Below, piece by piece: positions 41,075 to 50,623 of a stretch of DNA of 64,000 nucleotides. The DNA is from Desulfosporosinus sp049943955 (lineage in GTDB: Bacteria; Bacillota; Desulfitobacteriia; Desulfitobacteriales; Desulfitobacteriaceae), in NCBI RefSeq assembly GCF_049943955.1, contig NZ_JBNFTW010000002.1, positions 558,001 to 622,000 of the forward strand, read 5' to 3'. The position numbers and the translations under genes are program-made. Within the stretch, counting starts at the first letter, position 1. Every line of letters starts with the position of its first letter. The notes below the pieces were generated by a model, which saw nothing but the letters and a program-made list of their open reading frames with translations, had not been told where the DNA came from and did not search any database.

Positions 41075-42622
41075 ATGCCGGCCCAATCTAATATGTATCG
41101 TCTCAAACCCGAGGACATCTTTGGCCTTCTTCAAGAAATTAATCACCAAGAGAATTTAGAAGACGCCCTAAAATTACTGACAAAACGTGGGCTTGATTTT
41201 TTTAATTCGACGATGGCTGGTATTTGGCTATTTGAAGAACAAAAATTTCATTCTCTGACCATTAGTGCTCTTACAGAACAACAAGAAAGATTTTTAAAGC
41301 ATAGCTTTCTTTCTTCAGATTTGAGGGATTTTTTTAAAGGTATAATAGAAAGCGATGCTTTTTTTGAGCCTAAAATTACGCTCCACGAAATTGACGAGCA
41401 AGGGTATGAACATGATTTCAGAGCATTAAAAAAGGGGTATTCTTTCACAGAATGGAGCGAACATCTACGGGAGTTTAAAATACGGCGAATTTTATGTGTT
41501 CCTTTGGTTCATTATGGCCAGTTCTTTGGCTTGCTGGCTCTATTTAGTCCTAATCCTTTCGCCTTTGATGAGAATAGCGTCTATTGGCTGGAACAACTGA
41601 TGCCCTTGATTTCTTCGAATGTCTATGAGCAGCAGCTGCGTTTGGCGGCTTTAGACCGTGAACAGGCTTTATCCCTGCTTTTACGGGGAACTGAAATTTT
41701 AGTAAAGGCTGTTTCCGAGGATCAATTGTTAGCTGAAGCCGGGGAAATGGCTATGGAAATTTTATATCTCGAAGCAGGCTTTTTTCATATGGAGCAAGAT
41801 GGGGAGTGGATCATACGGTCACCCTTTGGGCGGTTAAAGCACTTAGAAAAAGTTTGGCAAGAGTGGATGAATTGCGATAAGCAAATCCATTTTCCGTCGG
41901 GGTATGTACCACGTTCGACACCAACATTAAGGATTTTAGAAAAATCGGATCAAAGAGATATGCCATATCCTGTAAAGCGGATTTATGTCCATCCGATTAT
42001 AGCCCATCGCGGGATTGTCGGGGAACTCTGGCTTATGGACTCAGGAGTCAGGAATCTTGAACAAACTCAAGAAATACTATCGGCTTTTGTTAGGATTTTA
42101 AGTATGTCTCTAGAAACGATACGCCAAAGGCTGGAACTTAGACGTTTGGCAACAACAGATTGCTTAACCGGGATTTTAAATCGTCAAGGTTTTGAACAGC
42201 GGATGTTGGGAGAAATGGCGAATACCTTGAGGCGCGGAACGACCTTTCAATTTTTGCTTCTTGACTTAGACGGTTTTAAAAATTTGAATGACACCCAAGG
42301 ACATCCCGCGGGAGATCTTGCCCTCGTTCATGTTGCCCAAAACCTGCAAAAATCTGTTCGGTTAGGCGATATCGTTGCTCGAACAGGCGGTGATGAATTT
42401 GCTGTGGTCTTTACGGATTTAAAGGCAGGTACAGACGCCATTAAAATTATTGAACGTTTAAAGAAAAATTTAGACCTCGAAAAATTTGGTTTGGGTATAA
42501 CCATTGGGGTTGCTGAATTTCCTACAGAATCTCAGGACTATGAAACATTATATAAAGTTTCCGATCGTCGACTCTATATCGGAAAACAAAATGGGAAAGG
42601 ACAAATCATTGTCAGAGACTAA
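41075..42622 (+). CDS. Diguanylate cyclase with GAF-type sensor region
   Basis: A 515-residue soluble protein that makes cyclic di-GMP. The first 340 residues contain two GAF-like parts (about 20-185 and 195-345), which may bind a small ligand. The GGDEF domain follows with LATTDCLTGILNRQGF, then GGDEF intact at residues 438-442 and an RLGD inhibitory (I-site) motif five residues before it, so the enzyme should be active and feedback-inhibited. AAAGGGTGA precedes the ATG. It is followed by a second c-di-GMP protein, with a terminator between. Confidence 0.92.
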   Translation: MPAQSNMYRLKPEDIFGLLQEINHQENLEDALKLLTKRGLDFFNSTMAGIWLFEEQKFHSLTISALTEQQERFLKHSFLSSDLRDFFKGIIESDAFFEPKITLHEIDEQGYEHDFRALKKGYSFTEWSEHLREFKIRRILCVPLVHYGQFFGLLALFSPNPFAFDENSVYWLEQLMPLISSNVYEQQLRLAALDREQALSLLLRGTEILVKAVSEDQLLAEAGEMAMEILYLEAGFFHMEQDGEWIIRSPFGRLKHLEKVWQEWMNCDKQIHFPSGYVPRSTPTLRILEKSDQRDMPYPVKRIYVHPIIAHRGIVGELWLMDSGVRNLEQTQEILSAFVRILSMSLETIRQRLELRRLATTDCLTGILNRQGFEQRMLGEMANTLRRGTTFQFLLLDLDGFKNLNDTQGHPAGDLALVHVAQNLQKSVRLGDIVARTGGDEFAVVFTDLKAGTDAIKIIERLKKNLDLEKFGLGITIGVAEFPTESQDYETLYKVSDRRLYIGKQNGKGQIIVRD

Positions 42623-42662
42623 TCCTAGAATTATCTTGAACTGAAAAGCGAATTTTGAAATT

Positions 42663-42690
42663 CGGCCGGCCGTATGGCGGCCGTCTTTTT
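42663..42690 (+). terminator. Terminator between the two c-di-GMP genes
   Basis: A GC-rich hairpin built on GGCCG/CGGCC repeats is followed by CTTTTT. Confidence 0.78.
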
Positions 42691-42787
42691 ATACAGAAAA
42701 AATTTGTCTATATTTAGAAAAAAACCAATTATTAGCAGGATTTTCATTAAATCTTGGAGAATGGATTTCTAAAGGAGGAGATCCTTT

Positions 42788-45700
42788 ATGATGGCTAACC
42801 TGAAATGGGACAATTTAAAACGAATTACCCCATGGCGCTTAACGATCTTGTATGCTTTAATCAGTGGTTTTTGGATACTATTTTCGGATCGTATTTTGGG
42901 ACTTTTTATTCATGATCAGGCGTTATATGTTCAGTTATCAACCCTAAAGGGGTGGTTCTATGTTTTTGTTACATCGGTTTTTCTCTATCTGTTCTTTTAC
43001 TGGGGAATAAAATCACTTCAGGATTCTGAAGAAGCGCTACAGGACAGTTATCAACGGCTAAAGTTAAAGCATAAGGAGCTTGAAATTGCCCATGAAGAAA
43101 TGGAGGCGACTCATGAAGAGCTTGTTGCTGCCGAGGAAGAGCTGAAGCAGCAATTTTATGAAGTTCAAGAACAAGAGGCGTACTATCGAAGGGTATATGA
43201 GGGGATTTCCAGCGGAATTATCGTGCAGAATCGCTATGGACAGCTTATTCATGCCAATGATGCTGCCTGTCGCTTGTTGAGGCGTGGTCGCTCCCAATTG
43301 AGATTGCCTTCTCCTATTGATGGTTCTTGGCAAGCTTACTTTTCTGATGGCACACCCTTTAAATGGGAGGAATTACCTAAGGATGCTTTAGCTCACAATG
43401 AAAAATCAACTCTTTATCGTGAACTAGTAGTTTCAGAGGGGAGTCAACAGAAATCCTGGCTATCGATCCATTCTGACATTATTCAAAATCTGAATTCTGA
43501 TCATGATCAGGAGATCATAACAACCCTCGTAGATATTACAGAGGAGAAAATGTTAGAAATCTATGAACATCTTTTAAATGAGATCAATCAAATGGTGTTA
43601 TCTGAAAAAACCCTGCCTGAAATTAAACGATATCTCTGTGAACAGCTTGTCAAGCAGATGGAATTTCCTTGGGTTTGGATCGGGGTAAAAAAGGACGATG
43701 GAATGGTTGAGTTTCGGGCAGAAGCTGGTCTGAAGTATTCGGACTCCAATCCGATCCGTTGGGATGAGTCTTTATATGGGCAAGGAGCAGTAGGACGTGC
43801 AATTCAAACCGGTTATAAACATGTGGAAGTGTTAGAGGGAAACCCTATTTTCGAAGCTTGGAAAGAGTTTATTGAGAAAAATGAACTTCGTTCAGTGGCA
43901 GCTTTTCCTCTGATCCATCAGGGAGAAACCTTTGGAGTTTTGACGTTATATTCGCAAATAATTGACTATTTTAATGAAAAACGGCTGGCTTTTTTGGAAC
44001 ATTTTTCGTTTCAATTAGCGGTTATGTTTAATTCAGCAAGCGATCGAGAACATATAGAACGCTATCGTCTTTTAGCTGAGGACTCTTTGGAAATGATTCT
44101 GTTTGTCCAACCGGACGGACGGATCATGGATGCCAATGAGGCTGCCATAAATCGTTATGGATATACCCGGGAAGAGTTAACGAGCATGTATATCCATGAT
44201 ATACGCCTAAATGCTGACCGTGATAAACTTATCGAACAACTCAGACTAGCACAAAACGGGATTCAGTTTGAGTGCCTGCACCACTGCAAAGACGGCAGTA
44301 TTTTTCCGGTCGATGTCAGCTCTAAGGGGGCTGTTTTTCGTGGCCAGTCAATTATCGTAAGTATCATCCGTGACGTCACAGAACGAAAAAATGCTGAGGC
44401 TATCATTTGGCTGGAAAAAGAACGTGCTCAAGTTACTTTGGACTCAATTGGGGATGCGGTCATTACTACGGATGTTCAGGGGAATGTTGAATATCTTAAT
44501 CCTATAGCCGAAGCCCTAACTGGCTGGAGTAATGCCGAAGCAGTGGGCTGTTCATTAGAGCACGTTTTTCGGATAGTCAATGAAAATACTAACGCCCCCG
44601 TTGAGAGTCCTATTGTTCGCTGCTTAAGAGAAGGGCGTATTGTTGGCTTAGCAAACCATACTGTCTTAATCCATCAAAATGGACAGAGAATAGCCATCGA
44701 AGACTCTGCAGCTCCAATTCGCGATCGGCAAGGTGGCGTTATTGGAGGAGTTTTGGTCTTCCATGACGTTAGTGACAAGCGAAATTTAGTGAAGGAACTT
44801 GCACATCAAGCCCACCATGATTCTCTTACCGGCTTGCCAAATCGTCTTCTGTTCAATGAACTCCTGAACCAGGCGTTGGCACAAGCTCGGCGTAAGAAGA
44901 GTATGCTGGCAGTTTTGTTCCTTGATTTAGACCATTTTAAGCTAATCAATGATACTATGGGACATAATATGGGTGATCTTCTCCTTCAGCTGTGTTCGGA
45001 GCGACTTCAACAAGCGATACGTGAAGGAGATACTATTGCTCGTCAAGGCGGAGATGAATTTTTGATTCTTCTTCCCGAAATTAGGCGGGGAGAAGAAGCC
45101 GCCTATGTCACTGATAGGATCTTAAAAGTTTTTTTAGAGCCCTTTATGCTCAGTGGGAACGAAGTATTCATTAGTACAAGTGTCGGAATAAGCCTTTATC
45201 CTAATGATGGCAGTGATTTAGAATCTTTAGTCAAACAAGCAGATACAGCAATGTATTATGCCAAGGAGCAAGGCCGAAAAAACTATCAATTTTTTACACC
45301 GGAACTCAACAGCCGGGCACAGGAACGTCTCACGCTTGAGAATAATCTGCGTAAAGCCTTAGAACGGGAAGAGTTTGTTCTTAACTATCAACCACAAGTG
45401 GATTTCAGTACAGGACGGATTGTTGGTATGGAGGCCCTGATTCGCTGGAATTCTGCCGAGAGAGGAATCGTTTCCCCGGACGTATTTATTCCTATTGCTG
45501 AAGAAACAGGTTTAATTGTTCCTATTGGGGAATGGGTATTGCGAAATGCCTGTGCCCAAAATGTTGCCTGGCAAAAACAAGGACATCAGCCCTGGCGCAT
45601 TGCTGTAAATATTTCGGCGCGACAGTTCCAGGAAGCCAATTTTATTGAATTACTATCTAAAGTAATAAACGATACCGAAATGGACCCTCAGTGGCTGGAA

Positions 45701-46093
45701 ATTGAAATCACAGAGAGCATTGCCATGAAAAAAGGGGAATCTTCCGTTAACTTATTACATCGTATTAAAGAACTAGGAGTTCGGATTTCCATTGATGATT
45801 TTGGAACTGGATTTTCGTCACTGAATTACTTACAACGATTGCCGGTAGATACTTTAAAAATTGACCAGTCTTTTGTTCGAGATATTTCTGAAGATAATAA
45901 TGGGGAAGAAGTCATTACTACAATTATTTTATTGGCTCGAAGTCTTCACCTTAGAGTAATCGCTGAAGGAGTAGAAACGAAAATCCAATGGCATTTCCTC
46001 AAAGAAAAACAATGTGATGAAATGCAAGGATATTTCTTTAGTAAACCGCTCATGGCAGAGGACATTGAACGAAAGTTTTTATCCGGTTTTTAA
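42788..46093 (+). CDS. Membrane-anchored PAS/GAF-GGDEF-EAL cyclic di-GMP enzyme
   Basis: This 1101-residue protein combines synthesis and breakdown domains for c-di-GMP. Two membrane segments (about residues 20-38 and 55-76) are followed by a coiled coil (about 80-130), a PAS domain (about 135-245), a GAF domain (about 260-410), two more PAS domains (about 425-535 and 545-665), then GGDEF with intact GGDEF at 754-758 and a preceding REGD I-site, and EAL at 882-884 with EITES, DDFGTGFSS and KIDQSFV. Both domains look catalytically complete. GGAGGAG precedes the ATG. Sensory inputs cannot be read from sequence. Confidence 0.93.
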   Translation: MMANLKWDNLKRITPWRLTILYALISGFWILFSDRILGLFIHDQALYVQLSTLKGWFYVFVTSVFLYLFFYWGIKSLQDSEEALQDSYQRLKLKHKELEIAHEEMEATHEELVAAEEELKQQFYEVQEQEAYYRRVYEGISSGIIVQNRYGQLIHANDAACRLLRRGRSQLRLPSPIDGSWQAYFSDGTPFKWEELPKDALAHNEKSTLYRELVVSEGSQQKSWLSIHSDIIQNLNSDHDQEIITTLVDITEEKMLEIYEHLLNEINQMVLSEKTLPEIKRYLCEQLVKQMEFPWVWIGVKKDDGMVEFRAEAGLKYSDSNPIRWDESLYGQGAVGRAIQTGYKHVEVLEGNPIFEAWKEFIEKNELRSVAAFPLIHQGETFGVLTLYSQIIDYFNEKRLAFLEHFSFQLAVMFNSASDREHIERYRLLAEDSLEMILFVQPDGRIMDANEAAINRYGYTREELTSMYIHDIRLNADRDKLIEQLRLAQNGIQFECLHHCKDGSIFPVDVSSKGAVFRGQSIIVSIIRDVTERKNAEAIIWLEKERAQVTLDSIGDAVITTDVQGNVEYLNPIAEALTGWSNAEAVGCSLEHVFRIVNENTNAPVESPIVRCLREGRIVGLANHTVLIHQNGQRIAIEDSAAPIRDRQGGVIGGVLVFHDVSDKRNLVKELAHQAHHDSLTGLPNRLLFNELLNQALAQARRKKSMLAVLFLDLDHFKLINDTMGHNMGDLLLQLCSERLQQAIREGDTIARQGGDEFLILLPEIRRGEEAAYVTDRILKVFLEPFMLSGNEVFISTSVGISLYPNDGSDLESLVKQADTAMYYAKEQGRKNYQFFTPELNSRAQERLTLENNLRKALEREEFVLNYQPQVDFSTGRIVGMEALIRWNSAERGIVSPDVFIPIAEETGLIVPIGEWVLRNACAQNVAWQKQGHQPWRIAVNISARQFQEANFIELLSKVINDTEMDPQWLEIEITESIAMKKGESSVNLLHRIKELGVRISIDDFGTGFSSLNYLQRLPVDTLKIDQSFVRDISEDNNGEEVITTIILLARSLHLRVIAEGVETKIQWHFLKEKQCDEMQGYFFSKPLMAEDIERKFLSGF

Positions 46094-46094
46094 G

Positions 46095-46197
46095 CCCCCC
46101 ACTTCTATAAGTGGGGGTGGGCCCTTCGTAAAACTTCAGGTGGGGTAGAGTCCCCATCTGAAGCCCCGATGTTCAGCTTTAGTTGAACGAGTTCACT
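46095..46197 (+). repeat. Dispersed palindromic repeat, copy D (full form)
   Basis: Directly after the stop of the GGDEF-EAL gene: hairpin CCCCCACTT/AAGTGGGGG, then TGGGCCCTTCGTAA and CTTCAGGTGGGG as in copy A, and GATGTTCAGC-TTTAG-TTGAAC (46169-46188) with GAGTTCACT at the end. Compared with copy A the middle palindrome is missing. As the first hairpin directly follows a stop codon it may double as a transcript end. Confidence 0.75.
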
Positions 46198-46342
46198 GTC
46201 CGATTAATACATAATGATTACAACAACTTGATCTCTGGCAGGAAATTATTTCAGAAAGTAGAATTATATATTAGCCAACTATATAAAAGAGAGAAAAATA
46301 TAAAAATGTGACATATATCAGCTGAACTGAGGAGGATTTAAG

Positions 46343-47503
46343 ATGCGGTATGCAAAATGGATGGCTAATATAGGTGAAAGCTTTATAGGGGAAATGCTAA
46401 AAGCTGCCCAGAATCCAGATATGATATCCTTTGCCGGCGGTTTGCCGGCCCATGAACTTTTTCCGGATCAGGTCTTGCAGCGCAGTTTTCAGCGCGTTTT
46501 CGAGGAACAGGGAAAACCTGCTCTTCAATATGCTCAAACTGCCGGACATCCGCCTTTAAGAGAATGGCTTGCGAAAGAGCATTTAAGAAATGGTAAACCG
46601 GCTGAGATGGAAAACATCGTTGTGACAACAGGAAGTCAACAGGGCTTAAGTTTATTGGGTCAAACCTTTTTAGATCCGGGTGACGTTGTGTTTTTGGAAA
46701 TGCCGACTTATCTGGGAGCGATTCAGGCCTTTCAGGCTTTTGGTGCTCAATTCAGGATGATTCCCTGCGATGATCAGGGGATTATTCCCGAGGAACTGGA
46801 GAAAATGCTTGGTGAAGTAACTCCTAAATTCTTATATCTTATTCCCAATTACCAAAATCCTAGCGGTAAGGTAATGGGACTTGCGCGCAGACTGCAGCTT
46901 TTGCGGGTAGCTCAAATTTATGATTTGTTGATTGTTGAGGATAATCCTTACGGGGAGCTGCGTTTTGAAGGGGAAGCTTTGCCTAATTTGGTGGAATTGG
47001 GAGAAAATGTCGTCTACTTGGGCACCTTTTCAAAAGTTTTAGCCCCCGGACTAAGGGTCGGGTACGTTGTTGCAGATGCAGACATTGCAGATCACCTTTG
47101 CCAAACGAAAGAAGGAGTAGACTTACACAGCAATAATCTTACTCAACGTGCTGTGTTAGAGTTCTTAAAAGAAGGTGTACTCCCAGAACATATTCATACC
47201 TTACGAAGGGTCTATAAGGAACGAAGACAAGCTATGGTTGAGGCTATTGAAAAGTATCTCGGTGACCAGGTGGAAATGATTGTGCCTTCAGGAGGCCTCT
47301 TTCTTTGGGCTCGCTTTAAAAATATAGCCAACAGTTTTGATTATGTTGAGGAGACTATTCGTCAGAATGTTCTCTATGTTCCTGGCGCGGTCTTTTACAC
47401 AGATCAGCGAGTCACTCCAGAGATACGCTTGAACTATTCCTGCTCGACACCGGAAGTAATTGATGAGGGAATTAAGCGCTTAGCACGGGCGATCATAGGC
47501 TAG
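46343..47503 (+). CDS. PLP-dependent aminotransferase (2-aminoadipate/MocR-like class I)
   Basis: A 386-residue fold-type I aminotransferase. The typical start MISFAGGLPAHELFP, the cofactor block GSQQGLSLLGQTFLDPGDVVFLEMPTY, LIPNYQNPSG and the lysine block GTFSKVLAPGLRVGY (Schiff-base Lys) are those of the LysN/2-aminoadipate and GntR-fused aminotransferase group, here without a DNA-binding domain. It may act on branched-chain, aromatic or 2-aminoadipate substrates. GAGGAGG precedes the ATG. No amino acid pathway gene is adjacent, so the substrate remains open. Confidence 0.88.
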   Translation: MRYAKWMANIGESFIGEMLKAAQNPDMISFAGGLPAHELFPDQVLQRSFQRVFEEQGKPALQYAQTAGHPPLREWLAKEHLRNGKPAEMENIVVTTGSQQGLSLLGQTFLDPGDVVFLEMPTYLGAIQAFQAFGAQFRMIPCDDQGIIPEELEKMLGEVTPKFLYLIPNYQNPSGKVMGLARRLQLLRVAQIYDLLIVEDNPYGELRFEGEALPNLVELGENVVYLGTFSKVLAPGLRVGYVVADADIADHLCQTKEGVDLHSNNLTQRAVLEFLKEGVLPEHIHTLRRVYKERRQAMVEAIEKYLGDQVEMIVPSGGLFLWARFKNIANSFDYVEETIRQNVLYVPGAVFYTDQRVTPEIRLNYSCSTPEVIDEGIKRLARAIIG

Positions 47504-47595
47504 GCAATTATAGTTCTTTGATCAACAAAGAGATGATTAGCCAGGATAATTAATTGGATGATTAAATAGGATTTAGTGAACTAATAAGAAACTGG

Positions 47596-47630
47596 GGCCG
47601 TAACGAAGATTAATTCGTTACGGCCTCTTC
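47596..47630. terminator. Terminator between the aminotransferase gene and cobS
   Basis: A perfect 12-bp stem GGCCGTAACGAA/TTCGTTACGGCC (47596-47607 with 47614-47625) lies between convergent genes, so it may serve both. Confidence 0.82.
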
Positions 47631-47668
47631 CACAAATAATGACCCTATTTTAAGATGTATTTTTACTT

Positions 47669-48406
47669 CTAATGGAGAAAAGGAAAGGCTGCAAAAAGGC
47701 AAAGTACTTCAGAAAGCTCAATAATGGCTCCATAGAGATCGCCGGTCAAGCCGCCGATTAGGGAAGTGATTTTCTTGGCCCAAAGGGTTACAGCAATAAC
47801 ACAAACGAAGAATGAGATTATACCTGCGAAGCCTGATAATAAATAGGAGATTCCACAGACTAGGGCTCCCGAGATAAGAAGTGTAATCCATTGAGTCGCC
47901 TCGTGAAATCCCTTGCCTAATCCTTGAGCTCGAGCATATGGAAAGGCTATGACGCCTATTTGAAAAACCCAACGCGAAAGCATAGGCATAATAAGAAGAA
48001 GAGAGAATTTTGCCAGAGTTAGACTTGCAAGTAAAGAAAATTTAAAGAGCAGTAAACCAAAGAGTGCCATGGAAGCATGGGCTCCAACCCGGCTGTCCTT
48101 CATGATTTCTAAGATTCGCTCCGGGCTGCGGGCGGACAGCAATCCGTCCATGCTGTCCATGAAACCATCAAGATGGAGCCCGCCGGTGAGGATTAGTTCG
48201 GCAACTAAGAGGAGAGCCCCTAACACTAATGGCGGAAAAAATGGAAACAACCCTTTGGCCAAAAGCCAAAGAATAAAGCCTATTAAAAGTCCTACTAATG
48301 GATAATAACGATAACTTCCAGTAAACTCTTCTGAGGTTACCTCCACCTTAGGTGAGGGTAAAGGAAGTCTGGTTAGGAAAGTAAGAGCGATGAGAAATCC
48401 ACGCAT
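47669..48406 (-). CDS. cobS: Adenosylcobinamide-GDP ribazoletransferase (cobalamin synthase)
   Basis: CobS joins adenosylcobinamide-GDP to alpha-ribazole in the membrane, the last-but-one step of cobalamin assembly. The 245-residue product is hydrophobic with about six segments and has the family phrases ALTFLTRLPLP, SYRYYPLVGLLIG, GGLHLDGFMDSMDGLLS and SRVGAHASMALFGLLL. The ATG follows the cobU stop by three bases and its GGAGAG lies inside the end of cobU, so the two are coupled. It is the third gene of the cobT-cobU-cobS operon. Confidence 0.95.
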   Translation of the reverse strand: MRGFLIALTFLTRLPLPSPKVEVTSEEFTGSYRYYPLVGLLIGFILWLLAKGLFPFFPPLVLGALLLVAELILTGGLHLDGFMDSMDGLLSARSPERILEIMKDSRVGAHASMALFGLLLFKFSLLASLTLAKFSLLLIMPMLSRWVFQIGVIAFPYARAQGLGKGFHEATQWITLLISGALVCGISYLLSGFAGIISFFVCVIAVTLWAKKITSLIGGLTGDLYGAIIELSEVLCLFAAFPFLH

Positions 48407-48409
48407 TGG

Positions 48410-49045
48410 CTATCTCTCCTTGCCCAGGGATGAGAGCAAGGCCTCGCCGGAATGCTTGATTTCCACGGGGAGACCCGCAGTGACCCAATAAACATTATCG
48501 GCGCTTTGGGCGAGAATTTGATTACTTCGTCCTGCTAAATCGCGGTAAGCACGGGATAAGGGATTTTCCGGAACAATTCCCTGACCGACTTCATTGGTAA
48601 CGAAAATAACAGACGGCTGAATTTTTTGCGCCAGGAGCCCTACTTCTTGTACGAGGGATAAGATTTTAGGTTCGATCATCTCATAAATGGTTCGGGTAAT
48701 ATGAGCTGATTGCGAAGCTTGTGCATTTTTCTCTGTCTCGGATAGAAGAAGATTCGTGAGCCAAAGGGTAACACAATCGAGGAGAATAACCCCATTCGTC
48801 TCTTTTAGTTTCCGCAAGGTGTCGGGAATATTTAATGGTTCTTCGATCAATTGCCAAGTTGCGGGCCTTTGCTGTTGGTGCTTTTTGACCCGGTGCGCCA
48901 TTTCTTCGTCCAAGATTTGAGCCGTTGCAATATAAATGACAGGTCGGTTGGGGTACGCCGTATGGGCAGCTAATAGTTCCGCAAAACTACTTTTGCCGCT
49001 TCGTGACCCTCCCGTTATAAGGGTAAATTGTGACATAGTTTTCAA
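48410..49045 (-). CDS. cobU: Adenosylcobinamide kinase / adenosylcobinamide-phosphate guanylyltransferase
   Basis: CobU phosphorylates adenosylcobinamide and then adds GMP. The 211-residue product has the P-loop GGSRSGKSSFAE at the start, the guanylyl-transfer histidine region with VKKHQQQRPATWQLIEEP, and VTNEVGQGIVPENPLSRAYRDLAGRSNQ. These are diagnostic. The start may be TTG 49045 (MKTMSQ) or ATG 49036; GAGGGGAG lies just upstream. It lies 40 bases after cobT and overlaps the cobS control region. Confidence 0.95.
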   Translation of the reverse strand: MKTMSQFTLITGGSRSGKSSFAELLAAHTAYPNRPVIYIATAQILDEEMAHRVKKHQQQRPATWQLIEEPLNIPDTLRKLKETNGVILLDCVTLWLTNLLLSETEKNAQASQSAHITRTIYEMIEPKILSLVQEVGLLAQKIQPSVIFVTNEVGQGIVPENPLSRAYRDLAGRSNQILAQSADNVYWVTAGLPVEIKHSGEALLSSLGKER

Positions 49046-49085
49046 TGACTCCCCTCATTGTCTTAGTGAACCCAATCACGTGGCT

Positions 49086-50165
49086 CTAATTTGCTTTTTC
49101 ACTGACGCCTGCATCTTCAAAGGTCGCCATTTCGTTTAAAATGTGCAAGGCTGCTTCAACGAGGTGAAAGGTCAAGGCTGCTCCCGTGCCTTCACCCAAT
49201 CTCATATCAAGATTTAGCACCGGTTCCAGTTTTAGTTCAGCTAGTGCTTTACGGTGCCCAATTTCGACGGATCCATGGGATGGGAGCATATAAGCCACGC
49301 TCTTGGGAGCAAGTTTAGCAGCAATTAAAGCTCCTGCAGTAGAGATAAATCCATCAATAACGATGGGAACATGACTGGCAGCAGCTTGAATGATGCTGCC
49401 TGCAATGGCGGCTATTTCTAAACCTCCAACTTTCACGAGGACATCAAGTGCATCTGTTACGTCTGGCCGGTTCACTTCGATGGCTTTTTTAATGGCTTGG
49501 CATTTTCTTAAGAGACCTTCGTCATCAATTCCAGTTCCTCGTCCCACAACGGACTCAACGGAAGAATTCGTCAGGAGGGCTACAATAGCTGAACTGGGAG
49601 TGGTATTGCCGATACCAAGTTCTCCGGTAGCAAAAAGGTTATAGCCGTTTTGAATTTTTTCTTGGGCAACTTCAGCCCCGGTGAGCAACGCTTGGAGCGC
49701 TTCCTTTTTCGTCATGGCCGGCCCTTTCGTCATATTCTGAGTTCCGTCGGCTACACGCTTATGAAGGCAGTTACCTTCGAGAGGAAAAGCAACTCCAACA
49801 TCGGTTAAAACGACATCAGCTTGGGCTTGGCGAGCCAACACGTTAATAGCTGCACCGCCGTTTATTATATTATACGCCATTTGGGGAGTAACTTCCTGAG
49901 GAAAGGCACTGACTCCTTCTTCCACGACTCCATGATCTCCAGCCATTAAGAGGACGGCTCTTTTTAAGAGTTTAGGCTGAGAAGTGCGTTGAATTCCGCC
50001 AAGCTGTTTCGCAAAGTGTTCTAACTGTCCTAAGCTTCCTTGTGGTTTAGTCAGGGAATCTAAACGTACTTGAATTTTGGCCATAGCCGCTTCATCAAGG
50101 TCAGAAATTGAGGCAATGAGATGTTGAAGTTGATCATGGAGTTGTGCTTCGGATAAATTTTTCAT
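49086..50165 (-). CDS. cobT: Nicotinate-nucleotide-dimethylbenzimidazole phosphoribosyltransferase
   Basis: CobT makes alpha-ribazole-5'-phosphate from dimethylbenzimidazole, building the lower ligand of cobalamin. The 359-residue product has RLDSLTKPQGSLGQLE, LMAGDHGVVEEGVSAFPQEVT, NGGAAINVLAR, GELGIGNTTPSSAIV and DGFISTAGALIA. ATG 50165 is used, with AAGGAGGG ahead; the frame is open to 50246, but that part is the riboswitch expression platform. A cobalamin riboswitch and terminator lie in the leader, so the operon is off when B12 is abundant. Confidence 0.95.
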   Translation of the reverse strand: MKNLSEAQLHDQLQHLIASISDLDEAAMAKIQVRLDSLTKPQGSLGQLEHFAKQLGGIQRTSQPKLLKRAVLLMAGDHGVVEEGVSAFPQEVTPQMAYNIINGGAAINVLARQAQADVVLTDVGVAFPLEGNCLHKRVADGTQNMTKGPAMTKKEALQALLTGAEVAQEKIQNGYNLFATGELGIGNTTPSSAIVALLTNSSVESVVGRGTGIDDEGLLRKCQAIKKAIEVNRPDVTDALDVLVKVGGLEIAAIAGSIIQAAASHVPIVIDGFISTAGALIAAKLAPKSVAYMLPSHGSVEIGHRKALAELKLEPVLNLDMRLGEGTGAALTFHLVEAALHILNEMATFEDAGVSEKAN

Positions 50166-50201
50166 GACATAACCCTCCTTAATTTTAAGATGAAAAAAAG
50201 T

Positions 50202-50235
50202 AAAGTCCCGCCACAAATAATGTGGTCGGGACTTT
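50202..50235 (-). terminator. Terminator of the cobalamin riboswitch expression platform
   Basis: On the minus strand AAAGTCCCGACCACA pairs with TGTGGCGGGACTTT, followed by ACTTTTTTT. It lies between the aptamer and cobT, so ligand binding can switch termination. A further hairpin GCTTCC/GGAAGC at 50251-50271 lies between the two. Confidence 0.85.
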
Positions 50236-50280
50236 GCCGTCGTCACCGACGCTTCCTAATATAGGGAAGCCGTCAACATT

Positions 50281-50432
50281 TTAGGCAGGTCTCCTGGCTC
50301 TCGAATCATTGCCGGTTCGCAGCCTTCCCAGCATAAGCCAGTGGTCAGCGAGGCTCATCGAATACAGTGGTGGGTCCGCGTCGTTTTTTATTCCGAACTT
50401 CCCTATTCTCCCCTAAGGGCACCTAAAATGGA
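50281..50432 (-). ncRNA. Cobalamin riboswitch
   Basis: Read on the minus strand, the segment has GACGCGGACCCACCACTG, then GCCACTGG-type pairing and GGGAAGGCTGCGAA, ending in GAGAGCCAGGAGACCTGCC. This is the layout of the B12-box aptamer, in which adenosylcobalamin binds and controls downstream expression. It stands in front of cobT-cobU-cobS, which agrees with the ligand. The exact ends of the aptamer are approximate. Confidence 0.92.
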
Positions 50433-50623
50433 TTAATTTTCTATAGCATATCACAACAGTTACTAATACTCAAGACAGGAAAAGTTGATTAGTTGAAAAT
50501 AACAACAATTTAAGCGAAGAAAAATCTAACAGTATGTAGTAATTCTGCAAGGGGAATTACTAAATTTAAATCTTGTCGACTAACTGCATTTTATTTAACC
50601 ATCAACATAGGGAGGGAACAGTT

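Noticed and set aside
49390..49644. 84-codon plus-strand frame inside cobT
   Set aside because: Antisense to a certain gene, without ribosome site.
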